Numbered from the stretch's first letter, positions 1-8,118 are shown. The stretch: DNA of 24,276 nucleotides from UBA1443 sp964445745 (GCA_964445745.1 CAYULU010000026.1:1-24276); one strand, 5' to 3'. Translations and numbers: made by a program. The notes: generated by a model from the letters alone, not told the origin.

Positions 1-632
1 CCCAGCCACCCAAGATGGATCTGCAAATGTTTGGAAGCAACCGCTGAAAATTTTTCAAAAACCGTGCTGTCCGCCGGTGGGTTTGCTTTTGCATGAAGCA
101 GAACAAAGCATTCTAGGTGAGGATTAAGGGCTAATCCCGTCTTAATCATTTTATAACCTTCTGTCAGAGATTCTGGCGTGGGCTTCAGGAGCAAAACCCA
201 TTGATCCAAAAGTTCCATTACCTTCGGAAGATGCAAGAGGCTCCGATACTCGAAATCCATAAAAATACTCCGGCTTCCAAAACAAGATTCCGGCCCTTGC
301 AATCCTCGGTCAAGAATTTCCTTGAGCTCATCCCAAAAAAGAGAATGCCGTTTAATGTTTTGACCGAAAGGTTCTATTTTTTTGGCATCCGAACGCCAGG
401 CACAGCGATTCGCCGTTCGAGACAAAACCGAAACAAGCGAGCAGGGTTTTTCAGAAGAGGCAAGTTGAGAAGCAAAGTAAGTGTTCAAAAGCAGGGAATC
501 GTCATCATCATGGGGACTTGAAATGCTGAGGACCTGAATATCGGGGATTTCCTTAACCTCCAGACGTCCCGGAGCCTCAAAAATCGGAGAAACATCTTTT
601 AATCCGCGTACCAGTTTTTTTGAGTGTTCCAT
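1..632 (-). CDS. Degenerate MinD/FlhG-like protein, 3' end outside window
   Basis: The minus strand is open from an ATG at 632 to the window edge (210 codons), so the C-terminus is missing. The start overlaps the stop of the ParA-CBM48 gene as TAATG, which implies translational coupling. Residues 151-166 (PTPESLTEGYKMIKTG) closely resemble the 'TTPEPTSLTDAYALIK' segment typical of the MinD/FlhG branch of ParA-like ATPases. Residues 122-127 (SIFMDF) sit where the Walker B strand should be. The place of the deviant Walker A loop (KGGxGKT) is taken by an acidic stretch, HDDDDSLLLN (41-50), so the protein probably cannot bind ATP in the usual way. My reading is a pseudo-ATPase partner of the upstream ParA protein. 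Family assignment is by motif only; the coupling is directly seen. Confidence 0.7.
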   Translation of the reverse strand, partial: MEHSKKLVRGLKDVSPIFEAPGRLEVKEIPDIQVLSISSPHDDDDSLLLNTYFASQLASSEKPCSLVSVLSRTANRCAWRSDAKKIEPFGQNIKRHSLFWDELKEILDRGLQGPESCFGSRSIFMDFEYRSLLHLPKVMELLDQWVLLLKPTPESLTEGYKMIKTGLALNPHLECFVLLHAKANPPADSTVFEKFSAVASKHLQIHLGWL

Positions 633-1732
633 TAAGCAAACTCCGCATAAGAATCAAGGCCGCCATAAGCATTCTCTTTTTGGGTTGGTTGACTCGGATC
701 AACCTGCCATTCTCCATCCACAATAAACTTATAGCGGAATGCTTTTTCTCCCACCCGGATAACCTTCTGCCAAAGCCCATCGTCATTCCTCCGGACAAGC
801 GCTTCGGGGATCCAATGGTTGAAATCTCCCGCTACCTCAACAGAAGATGCCGTTTTACTTTGAAACTGGAACAAGATTCCATCCGGCATAAGTTTGGGGC
901 CAAAACGGTTTTTGTAAACATTGTCCCAGCCAAGCGTTTCGCTCGGAAGCTTACGATCCCAGTCACGCTCAAGATACTCCACCGCAAGATTCAAATAGTC
1001 CTGAAATGCCGGAGACCCCGGAGCATACTGCGCAATGCTCTGCCCAGCCGCAGCGGCTTCCTTCAGCATAACATTCTCATGAATGATGGTACGGAAAAGC
1101 TGTTCTTTGAAATGAGCCCGGACATCATCATGGATCTCTTGTGAAAAACTCAGGAGCGAATTAAAGTTGGTCAGTAGTGCATGGACCGTCAGAGGAGTCT
1201 GTCGAGTCCGGTCCAGATTTTGCACTGTTTCAGAAATCTTGCCAAGCCCATGAAGCGAAAAAAACGATGGCTCAACTGGGATGATCACTTCATCCGCAAC
1301 ATTCAAGGCATTCCAGGTAAGAATCCCAAGGTTGGGCGGACAATCCAGGATCACAAAATCATACCCGCGACATTGCTCCTCCATCCTGGCAAAAAGATCT
1401 TTGAGCAGTAGATGATGGTTGGGCATGAAATTAGCTTCCTCTTCGAGCGCATTAAGAGAAGCCTGGGAAGGCATGATATCAAAATCAGGATAGAGTGTTC
1501 GAATGACCTGTGTAAATGAAGTTGGGATGGCTTGAATGGGGCTCAACAATTCATAAACTGTTGGCGTTCCCTTCAAGGTCTTGATCCCAAGGCCACAGGT
1601 TGAATGTCCCTGGGGATCAAGATCTACGAGCAACACTCTCTTTTGTAAAAAATGCAGACACGCCGAGAAATTGATGCTTGTAGTCGTCTTGCCACATCCC
1701 CCTTTTTGGTTCGCAATCGCGATAACTCTCAA
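632..1732 (-). CDS. ParA-family ATPase fused to a C-terminal AMPK-type glycogen-binding (CBM48) domain
   Basis: A 366-residue protein. Residues 1-260 are a complete ParA/Soj ATPase: deviant Walker A KGGCGKTT (10-17), switch motif DLDPQGH (37-43) and Walker B VILDCPP (127-133). Residues ~283-366 match the glycogen-binding domain of AMPK beta/CBM48: GDFNHW (302-307), YKFIVDGEW (334-342) and DPSQP (345-349). Three residues that contact sugar in AMPK beta (the Trp of FNxW, the Lys of YKF, the Trp of DGxW) are kept, so carbohydrate binding is plausible. The start is a TTG at 1732 with AAGGAG nine bases upstream. No ParB or parS is visible. ParA enzymes position chromosomes, plasmids or protein cargo on the nucleoid; here the fused domain suggests a glucan-associated cargo or a glucan-sensing role, which is inference. 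Confidence 0.9.
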   Translation of the reverse strand: MRVIAIANQKGGCGKTTTSINFSACLHFLQKRVLLVDLDPQGHSTCGLGIKTLKGTPTVYELLSPIQAIPTSFTQVIRTLYPDFDIMPSQASLNALEEEANFMPNHHLLLKDLFARMEEQCRGYDFVILDCPPNLGILTWNALNVADEVIIPVEPSFFSLHGLGKISETVQNLDRTRQTPLTVHALLTNFNSLLSFSQEIHDDVRAHFKEQLFRTIIHENVMLKEAAAAGQSIAQYAPGSPAFQDYLNLAVEYLERDWDRKLPSETLGWDNVYKNRFGPKLMPDGILFQFQSKTASSVEVAGDFNHWIPEALVRRNDDGLWQKVIRVGEKAFRYKFIVDGEWQVDPSQPTQKENAYGGLDSYAEFA

Positions 1733-1818
1733 GGGTGGATTCTCCTTATCAGTACACTAAAATGATGTTTATTTAACGGCTTTACTTTTTAAAGCTTGAT
1801 AGATTTGATTCGTCTTGA

Positions 1819-1835
1819 GGGTGACCCGCTCACCC
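1819..1835. repeat. 6-bp inverted repeat in the parA leader
   Basis: GGGTGA and TCACCC are separated by CCCGC, about 90 bases upstream of the ParA start. No T-run follows on either strand, so it is more likely an RNA leader hairpin or a protein-binding site than a terminator. I found no convincing sigma-70 promoter in 1733-1937. Confidence 0.3.
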
Positions 1836-1903
1836 AACCAAGAAAAACAACCGGTGGGGCATACAGCCGTGAGAAGGTTTATGCAGAGGAACAACCAAAA
1901 GTT

Positions 1904-1931
1904 TTAAAACAAATAAGTCGCGCAAAGCGAC
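1904..1931 (-). terminator. Possible rho-independent terminator after the CNNM genes
   Basis: On the minus strand a 5-bp stem GTCGC/GCGAC with loop TTTGC is followed by TTATTTGTTTT. It lies just past the stop of the 1938-2891 gene and would end the obg-proBA-nadD-CNNM transcription unit. The stem is short and the T-run is interrupted, so this is a moderate call. Confidence 0.4.
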
Positions 1932-1937
1932 GGCACG

Positions 1938-2891
1938 TCAGCGTTTCTCGAAAATCAGAAGCCGTTCAATCGGGACAACCCCTTTGATGTTTTTGAGAAG
2001 ATCAGTCACGACCGCATAAGATTGGCGTTTTTGTTGCAGAGTGAAAAAAGCCTTTTCGATGGAAATCGTCTCCGGAATAAAAATGGGAGCTCTTAGAAAA
2101 TCGTGCAACCCTTGGGCGCTCTCCCCCTTCCGGATCAGATCAAAAACGTAGATCATTCCAACCACGATAGAAGGTATCTCTTCATACACAAGCATCATCC
2201 GGGACCGGCTCTTGCGAGCCAGCTCTTTAACGTCACTCACACTGCTATGAAGATCCACCATGGGGATCTGCTCCACAGGGATCATCACTGATTGAACCTG
2301 AATTCTTTCAAAATCCAATATCGTGTGAATCAACTTCTGCTCCTGTTCACCCACCACCCCTTGCCGAGCGCTTTCTTCAATCAGGGAGCGAAATTCCTCT
2401 TCATTGACAAATAAATCTTCTTTTTGACGGTTACTAAACGAAGGCCAAAGAAACCGAATGGAACCAAAAAGGAGAAAAACGGGAAAAGAAAAAAGTTTCA
2501 TGAAAAGCTGAAGCCAAAACACCTGCTTCATAAGAAATGGCGCCGCTCGCATCCGGGCATAGTCCTTGGGCACCATTTCACAAAAAACAATCAGCACCGG
2601 CGCCAAGATCGCCGTCACAACCCACTCATTCTGAACCTGGCAGTAACGTTCTAAAAAATAAGCCAAAATGGATGTAGCGGTAATATTAACGATGTTGTTC
2701 CCCGTCAAAATGGAGGCAAGAAAATTTTGACTATTTTTCTGGAGATGCATCACTCGTTGGGCCCGAAGATCGTTGTTTTCCGCTAATTCGCGAACCTTCA
2801 GTTTATTCGAAGACACAAAAGCCATTTCGGAGGCAGAAAAAAAAGAAGACAACGCTAGTGAAAGTAAAAAGAGTATCCCGAGCATGATCAT
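1938..2891 (-). CDS. Short CNNM (DUF21)-CBS membrane protein
   Basis: A 317-residue member of the CNNM/CorC (hemolysin C-like, TlyC) family, linked to Mg2+ or other cation efflux. The N-terminal part holds hydrophobic segments with the family's FFSASEMAF (17-25) and TGNNIVN motifs, followed by a CBS pair (about residues 195-312). The protein stops right after the CBS pair, so the C-terminal CorC_HlyC (transporter-associated) domain present in its upstream neighbour is missing. It overlaps that neighbour by ATGA (2888-2891). The two are paralogues and may form a heterodimer through their CNNM and CBS domains; this is inferred from the coupling. An alternative in-frame ATG lies six bases inside. 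Confidence 0.88.
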   Translation of the reverse strand: MIMLGILFLLSLALSSFFSASEMAFVSSNKLKVRELAENNDLRAQRVMHLQKNSQNFLASILTGNNIVNITATSILAYFLERYCQVQNEWVVTAILAPVLIVFCEMVPKDYARMRAAPFLMKQVFWLQLFMKLFSFPVFLLFGSIRFLWPSFSNRQKEDLFVNEEEFRSLIEESARQGVVGEQEQKLIHTILDFERIQVQSVMIPVEQIPMVDLHSSVSDVKELARKSRSRMMLVYEEIPSIVVGMIYVFDLIRKGESAQGLHDFLRAPIFIPETISIEKAFFTLQQKRQSYAVVTDLLKNIKGVVPIERLLIFEKR

Positions 2892-4123
2892 AAGCGTTTC
2901 CTCACAAGAACATGCTGAATTCTCTGCCGGATCATCGATTGAACGGTAAACTCAAAATCTTCCGTTTCATATTTGGCACTTCGCACCGGAACCTCTCCCA
3001 TTTTTTCCAGAAGGTACCCCCCTAAAGTTGTGGATTCTTCAGATTCGAGATTGGAGAGAAAATAGGCGTTAAAATCCTGGAGAGAAATTTTTCCTTCAAC
3101 TACATGGGTCCCTGCTCCTAACTGACGTACCGGATTCTCAATACTCGCATACTCGTCATAAAACTCTCCAAAGATCTCTTCGAGCACATCTTCCTGTGTC
3201 ACAATCCCTGCCGTTCCACCATATTCATCGACACAGACGGCAAATCGCTCGTCCTGCGTCCTGAAAGTCTCAAGAAGGTCGTCAATGCGCTTGCTTTCGG
3301 GGACAAAAAGAACTTTCTTCAAAATATCCTTCACTTGCGGCCTCGGCTCAGCCAACAAGTATTCCAGGCCTGTAACAACTCCAAGAATATTATCTAGGGA
3401 TTCCTGAAAAACAGGCATATGACGATAATGATTGCTTTTGATCGTCATAGCATGTGTTTCCTCACTGTCTTCAATGTCCAGACCGATAACGTCGGTCCTG
3501 GGAGTCATAATATCTTTCACCGGTCGCTCACCGAGGTCGAGAAGCTTTTGAATCATAAAACGCTCCTGCCTCCTAAATACGCCTTCCTCTTCCCCGATCT
3601 TCACTAACACCTTCAATTCATTTTCGGAAATCAGATCCGACTGTTCAACCTTTTCCCTTACAAGCATTGAAACAATTTTTTCTGTGATAAAACGCATCAA
3701 AAGCCGGAGAGGAGTAAAAACATAAGCAAAAAAACGGAGCGGAACTGCCGAAATCAAAGAAATCCTAATCTTATTTCTGACCGCAATAATTTTGGGGATG
3801 GCTTCACAGACAACGATAAAGAGCACCGTAAAAAAGACCATCGCCAAGCCCAGCTTTTCTTCGCCCAGATATTCCACCGCCAGAAGTGTCGCCATCGCCG
3901 CCGCCGATGTATTGACAATGAGGTTCCCGATCAGAATAGTTCCGAGAGTTCGACGGGGTTTTTCGAGAAGCTCTAAGACCCATGCGGAGGCGCGAGGAAA
4001 CCGTTCCTTGAGTTTCCTGCGATCTAATTTGGAAAGTGAAAAAAGCGCCGTTTCTGTCGAAGAAAAAAAACCCGACAAAATAAAAAGCAATCCCAAAACA
4101 CTGAGATTGAGAGCCGTGTTCAT
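2888..4123 (-). CDS. Full-length CNNM-CBS-CorC_HlyC membrane protein (CorC/TlyC family)
   Basis: A 411-residue protein with the complete family layout: CNNM transmembrane domain (about 1-170, with FFSSTETALFSLS near 19-31 and the IGNLIVN and CEAIPK motifs), two CBS motifs (about 190-320, including MTPRTDV and DEYGGTAGIVTQEDVLEEI-type sequence) and a C-terminal CorC_HlyC domain (about 335-411, ending in a VLVRKRL tail). The family is tied to divalent cation homeostasis at the inner membrane. It overlaps both nadD upstream and its shorter paralogue downstream by ATGA, so all three should be co-translated. The DEYGG signature makes the family call firm; the transported ion cannot be read from sequence. 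Confidence 0.93.
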   Translation of the reverse strand: MNTALNLSVLGLLFILSGFFSSTETALFSLSKLDRRKLKERFPRASAWVLELLEKPRRTLGTILIGNLIVNTSAAAMATLLAVEYLGEEKLGLAMVFFTVLFIVVCEAIPKIIAVRNKIRISLISAVPLRFFAYVFTPLRLLMRFITEKIVSMLVREKVEQSDLISENELKVLVKIGEEEGVFRRQERFMIQKLLDLGERPVKDIMTPRTDVIGLDIEDSEETHAMTIKSNHYRHMPVFQESLDNILGVVTGLEYLLAEPRPQVKDILKKVLFVPESKRIDDLLETFRTQDERFAVCVDEYGGTAGIVTQEDVLEEIFGEFYDEYASIENPVRQLGAGTHVVEGKISLQDFNAYFLSNLESEESTTLGGYLLEKMGEVPVRSAKYETEDFEFTVQSMIRQRIQHVLVRKRL

Positions 4124-4701
4124 ACCCGGCCTCTATAAAGTCTGTGACGTTTAATATAACGAATGACGCAAAGCGGGAGGTCGGTCACAGATTTTGGGTC
4201 CTTGGCGATTGTTTCACGAATCATCGATGACGCGGCGTAATAGAGCGGCATACGGATTTGGAAAACATCAAGCCCATCCTGTTTTGGGATACGATATCCT
4301 GGACGACTCGCCACAAGAAACTGGACTTCTCGTTTAATTTCATCCGCTTTTCGCCAATGTTTCATATTTTTGTAGGAATCCTGCCCCAAAATAAGGTAGA
4401 ACTGTGCCTCGGGATATCTTTTTTTAAAAATTTTTATGGTATCAATGGTAAAGGATAACCCACGGCGATTCACTTCGATATTCGACACCTTCAACTTCGT
4501 GTATCTCCTTAAGGCCAACCTTACCATGGCGAGCCGATGTTGAACGGAGGCGATGGGCTTATCTTTTTTTTTGTGCGGGGGGCGGGCCGAAAGAACAAAA
4601 AGAACTCTATCAAGACGGAACTGTTTCAGTGCATGCATTCCCACGGCGACATGTCCTTTATGAATAGGATCGAACGTGCCTCCGAGGATACCAATTTTCA
4701 T
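4120..4701 (-). CDS. nadD: Nicotinate-nucleotide adenylyltransferase
   Basis: A 193-residue cytoplasmic enzyme of NAD synthesis that joins nicotinate mononucleotide with ATP to give deamido-NAD. It shows the nucleotidyltransferase signature GGTFDPIHKGH (7-17), PPHKKKDKP (41-49), the EVNRRGLSFTIDT strand (76-88), ILGQDS (104-109) and a variant of the ISSTxIR motif, AASSMIR (156-162), before the usual C-terminal VIRYIKRHRLY. Length is typical. It follows proA after 12 bases, in the widespread order obg-proB-proA-nadD. Often rsfS comes next; here CNNM genes take that place. Confidence 0.96.
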   Translation of the reverse strand: MKIGILGGTFDPIHKGHVAVGMHALKQFRLDRVLFVLSARPPHKKKDKPIASVQHRLAMVRLALRRYTKLKVSNIEVNRRGLSFTIDTIKIFKKRYPEAQFYLILGQDSYKNMKHWRKADEIKREVQFLVASRPGYRIPKQDGLDVFQIRMPLYYAASSMIRETIAKDPKSVTDLPLCVIRYIKRHRLYRGRV

Positions 4702-4713
4702 GCTTATGACCGT

Positions 4714-5988
4714 CTAAATACGGATCTGTCCATTTCCGTCCACGATATACTTGTAAGAGGTAAGCCCCTCCAGCCCCATGGGGCCGCGGGCATGTATTTT
4801 GTCAGTCGAAATGCCAATCTCCGCTCCAAAACCGTATTCATGGCCGTCCGAAAACCGGGTCGAAGCATTCACCATGACCGAAGAGGAGTCAACCTTCGAC
4901 TTGAAGCCATTTGCTGTTTTTCTATCATCGGTCACAATCGCATCAGTGTGATGCGACCCGTACGTTTCAATGTGTTGAATCGCTTCTTCCAGGCTCTTAA
5001 CGACCTTGACTGCAAGCACCTTGTCGAGAAATTCATGCCCGTAATCCGTCGGCTTCGCGCGCACGGCACAGGGCAAAATCCGGCAGGTTTCAACATCTCC
5101 GAGGATTTCACACCCCCCCTCGTTCAGGATCTTGCCCACTTGACCGAGAAACCGGGCAGCAATTGACTTATGCACCAGCAAAGTCTCCATCGCATTACAG
5201 ACCCCCGGCCGCTGCAATTTCGAGTTAACGGTAATCGCAACCGCCTTTTTGAGATCAGCATTCCGATCAACATAAACATGGCAAACTCCTTGATAATGTT
5301 TCACCACAGGAATTCGGGACCGCTCTACCACCCGTCGAATCAGCTTTTCCCCTCCGCGGGGAATCACAAGGTCAATACGTTCTTCCTGTAACAATAGGAA
5401 ATCGACGGCATCATAATCAGTGGTTTCAACAAGATTGACGGCATCCATGGGCAGTTTGAATTGGCGGAGAGACTCTTGAAAAATCCTTAAAAAAATCTTG
5501 TTGGAATTCATGGCCTCGCGACCGCCGCGAAGAATCACCGCATTAGAACTTTTAAGGCACAAAGCGGCACACTCCACAGTGACATTCGGGCGTGATTCAT
5601 AGATGATAAAAATGACCCCAAGAGGCACGGATACTTTCTGGAGTCTCAATCCGTTCGGTCTGCTCCACCGGGACAATACCTTCCCGATCGGATCCTTAAG
5701 GTTCGCCACCCCCCGAACTCCTTCTTCCATAGCTAATAGTCTCGTTTCATTCAAGGAAAGCCGATCAATCATCGCTGCCGAAAGACCCGCTAAACGGGCA
5801 CGTTTGACATCCTTCAGATTTTCAGAAAGAATCATCCTAAGATTTGCCCGAATCCGTTTGGCAACGTCAAAAAGAAGTTTTTTCTTAAGGTCCCCTGTCC
5901 AGAGCATTGATTCACGGGACGCTTGCCGAGCGCGTGAAACCGTACGGTCTAGTTTGTGAAACCATGACTTCCGAGCAAAGGGATTCAT
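4714..5988 (-). CDS. proA: Glutamate-5-semialdehyde dehydrogenase (gamma-glutamyl phosphate reductase)
   Basis: A 424-residue enzyme for the second step of proline synthesis, the NADPH-dependent reduction of gamma-glutamyl phosphate. Family landmarks are the strand VPLGVIFIIYESRPNVT (121-137), LRGGREAMNSN (153-163), the dinucleotide-site region IPRGGEKLI and the catalytic cysteine in RPGVCNAMETLLV (Cys264). Length agrees with the family. It starts inside the stop of proB (ATGA at 5985-5988), so the kinase and reductase, which act on a labile intermediate, are translated together. Confidence 0.97.
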   Translation of the reverse strand: MNPFARKSWFHKLDRTVSRARQASRESMLWTGDLKKKLLFDVAKRIRANLRMILSENLKDVKRARLAGLSAAMIDRLSLNETRLLAMEEGVRGVANLKDPIGKVLSRWSRPNGLRLQKVSVPLGVIFIIYESRPNVTVECAALCLKSSNAVILRGGREAMNSNKIFLRIFQESLRQFKLPMDAVNLVETTDYDAVDFLLLQEERIDLVIPRGGEKLIRRVVERSRIPVVKHYQGVCHVYVDRNADLKKAVAITVNSKLQRPGVCNAMETLLVHKSIAARFLGQVGKILNEGGCEILGDVETCRILPCAVRAKPTDYGHEFLDKVLAVKVVKSLEEAIQHIETYGSHHTDAIVTDDRKTANGFKSKVDSSSVMVNASTRFSDGHEYGFGAEIGISTDKIHARGPMGLEGLTSYKYIVDGNGQIRI

Positions 5989-7112
5989 CGGGCACTCCAG
6001 AGAACCATGTCGTTTCGATGAATCACTTCAGCAGAAGTTTTTCGGCCAAGTAACGGTTCTATTTGGGAAGTCTTTTGCCCCGCAATCAAGGCAAGATCTT
6101 TACGGTTATACCGGATCACCCCACGTCCAAAAACTTTTCCTTCCGAGGTTGCCAGTTCCACAACTTGACCGACTTCAAAGTAACCTTCCATCTTGATAAT
6201 GCCTCCCGGCAACAGGCTTTTGTGTCCTTCAGCAAGCGCACGAAACGCACCGGCATCCACGGTTACTTTGCCTTGCCGCTGGGCCGAAAACGCAATCCAC
6301 TTGTGTCGTTGGTCTTTTTTCTCACGAGAAGGCGCAAAAAAAGTCCCGACATCTTTTCCCTCGAGGATCGAACGAAGAATTCCTGGTTGATGCCCGTTGA
6401 CAATCATAAACGGAATCCCCAGTCGCATCGCAAGACGTGCTGCGGCAAGCTTGGCACGCATCCCACCCACCGTCTCTTCCCGTTTTTTGTCTGACAAATG
6501 CGCAAGTAGTTTAGTATCAATTTCATCTTCCGACGTTACCTCCCGGACCCGCGTCCCGTCCTTCAGCAGAAACCCTTCCGCATCAGAAAGGTTGATGAGA
6601 AGATCCGCGTCTACCAGGTGAGCCACATGTACCGAAAGAATATCGTTATCTCCAAACGCAATTTCTTCTACAGCAACCGTATCATTTTCGTTCACAACCG
6701 GGAGGATGTTCAGTTCCATCAGCTTACGCATGGCATTTCGCGCACAAAGAAATCGTTTCCGATTTTCGAGACCATCCCTCGTTAAAAGCACTTGAGCTGT
6801 GTGAATATTCTTTTTCTCAAAAAAACTTTCATAAGCATGAATTAATTTACCCTGTCCTGTGGCCGCACACGCTTGGAGGGCATCCATATCTGTGGGTCTT
6901 TTTTTAAGACCACAGGATTTCATGCCAAGAGCAATCGCACCCGAACTAACAATGACCGGCTGTTTTTTTATACTAATCAGATCAAAAATCTCGTTACAAA
7001 CCCGGCTGTGTTCCTTGGCCGAGAAGCTTTCGAGTTTGGTTTTAAGGATGCTTGTGCCAATTTTGATAACAATCCTTGACGCGCTAGAAAGACGGCTCTT
7101 CATTTCAGTCAT
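5985..7112 (-). CDS. proB: Glutamate 5-kinase with PUA domain
   Basis: First enzyme of proline synthesis, phosphorylating glutamate. The amino-acid kinase domain (about residues 10-255) shows IVIKIGTSIL, VSSGAIALGM, NENDTVAVEEIAFGDNDILS and GGMRAKLAAA; a PUA domain follows (about 275-365, with VDAGAFRALAEG and LLPGGI). The kinase is usually feedback-inhibited by proline. I chose ATG at 7112, which overlaps obg by 8 bases and has GCGGGG just upstream. ATG at 7103 is nearly as good, and a TTG at 7142 gives an unneeded extension. With the 7112 start it is 375 residues, normal for PUA-containing ProB. Confidence 0.95.
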   Translation of the reverse strand: MTEMKSRLSSASRIVIKIGTSILKTKLESFSAKEHSRVCNEIFDLISIKKQPVIVSSGAIALGMKSCGLKKRPTDMDALQACAATGQGKLIHAYESFFEKKNIHTAQVLLTRDGLENRKRFLCARNAMRKLMELNILPVVNENDTVAVEEIAFGDNDILSVHVAHLVDADLLINLSDAEGFLLKDGTRVREVTSEDEIDTKLLAHLSDKKREETVGGMRAKLAAARLAMRLGIPFMIVNGHQPGILRSILEGKDVGTFFAPSREKKDQRHKWIAFSAQRQGKVTVDAGAFRALAEGHKSLLPGGIIKMEGYFEVGQVVELATSEGKVFGRGVIRYNRKDLALIAGQKTSQIEPLLGRKTSAEVIHRNDMVLWSAR

Positions 7113-8067
7113 GCCCCGCTTGCTCTTTGATAAAATCGACAAGAGATTTTATCCCTTCCCCGGTCTTGACCGAGATTAAAAAATAAAGCTGTTCAAGTTT
7201 TTCCATTTCTTCCTGGATCTTACCTGGGTCGTCCGCAAGATCAATCTTATTGACCACAATAACATTAGGAATCTGTTTGAACGCCGGATTGTGTTCCCAC
7301 ACAAGCTTTCGCAAAACATGATACCCCTCGGTTAAAGAAGGCGCAAATGAGTTGGTCACATCTAGCATATAAAGAACAAGCTTCCCACGAGTTAAATGCT
7401 TCAGAAACTGTGTCCCCAGCCCCCGACCCTGTGTCGATCCCTCAAAAACTGACGGAAGCTCACACAAATTGATCTGGCTGTAGTCATCACATTCGTGAAC
7501 ACCCAGCACCGGAGTCGTCGTTGAAAAAGGATAATCCTTCCCCTCCACGTGAGCCTTGGTCAAATGATGCATGAGAGCAGATTTTCCGGCATTAGGAAGC
7601 CCTACCAAAAATACATCTGCAGGAATTAAAAATTCCAGATCGATCTCGAGCTTTTCACCCTCTTTACCAGAAGTCGCTTTTTTATCTCCAATGTTGCCGG
7701 ATCCACCATGCCCACCGCGAGCAACCACGACTTCATCTTGATCCAGGGTCAGATCGCGAATCGCAAGGTGGTTTTCCCTATTATAAATTGAGGTTCCGAC
7801 AGGAACGAGAATCACGAGATCCTCGCCACAAGCCCCTCGCTTGTTATTAGGCCCGCCGTGAGCGCCCGCGGGTGCCATGAGATGTTGTTTGAGTTTAAGC
7901 CGATCCAACCCCGGAGCATTATGGGACGCCCGGAAAATGACGCTCCCACCATCGCCACCATCCGCACCATTCGGGACAATTTTTCGGTCAATTCGGTGAA
8001 AATAGCTTTCGCAACCATGTCCACCGTGCCCACCCTGGACGGTCAAATGAATTTTATCAATCAACAT
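7105..8067 (-). CDS. obg: Obg/CgtA-family GTPase with altered G3 motif
   Basis: A 320-residue ribosome-associated GTPase. The glycine-rich Obg domain (1-153) is followed by a G domain with G1 GLPNAGKS (156-163), G2 FSTTTP (181-186), G4 NKID (273-276) and G5 SVKTGEG (299-305). The G3 motif, normally DIPGLIEGA, reads ELPSVFEGS (203-211), so both the Asp and the Gly of DxxG are replaced. The N-terminal CxSFRREK stretch is also divergent (CESYFHRIDRK). No C-terminal OCT domain is present, as in many bacteria. The start at 8067 is preferred over an upstream one at 8103, because AAGGAG lies six bases ahead and the family starts with xFIDxxxI. Location next to rplU-rpmA supports obg. Confidence 0.94.
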   Translation of the reverse strand: MLIDKIHLTVQGGHGGHGCESYFHRIDRKIVPNGADGGDGGSVIFRASHNAPGLDRLKLKQHLMAPAGAHGGPNNKRGACGEDLVILVPVGTSIYNRENHLAIRDLTLDQDEVVVARGGHGGSGNIGDKKATSGKEGEKLEIDLEFLIPADVFLVGLPNAGKSALMHHLTKAHVEGKDYPFSTTTPVLGVHECDDYSQINLCELPSVFEGSTQGRGLGTQFLKHLTRGKLVLYMLDVTNSFAPSLTEGYHVLRKLVWEHNPAFKQIPNVIVVNKIDLADDPGKIQEEMEKLEQLYFLISVKTGEGIKSLVDFIKEQAGHD

Positions 8068-8077
8068 AAAACTCCTT

Positions 8078-8118
8078 AAAAAGAAAAAGGCCAAAAAGCG
8101 CACTAGCGCTTTTTAGCC
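8078..8118 (-). terminator. Strong hairpin terminator between rpmA and obg
   Basis: On the minus strand GGCTAAAAAGCGC pairs over all 13 positions (one G-U) with GCGCTTTTTGGCC around the loop TAGT, and is followed by TTTTTCTTTTT. This should end most rplU-rpmA transcripts while letting some through to obg, so ribosomal protein output would exceed that of obg-proBA. On the plus strand the pairing has a C-A mismatch and no T-run, so it acts in one direction. Confidence 0.85.

Noticed and set aside
201..1411. Plus-strand open frames at 201-521, 620-1144 and 1181-1411
   Set aside because: They are antisense to the ParA-CBM48 gene and its coupled partner, have no ribosome sites and no recognisable protein pattern.
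632..1732. Chromosome partition locus (parABS) near the replication origin
   Set aside because: No ParB gene, parS-like 16-mer or rsmG/mnmG neighbours were seen; the fused CBM48 domain also sets this ParA apart from Soj.
1796..1987. Plus-strand 63-codon frame in the gap before parA
   Set aside because: It runs into the end of the CNNM gene, has no ribosome site, and its composition looks like noncoding DNA.
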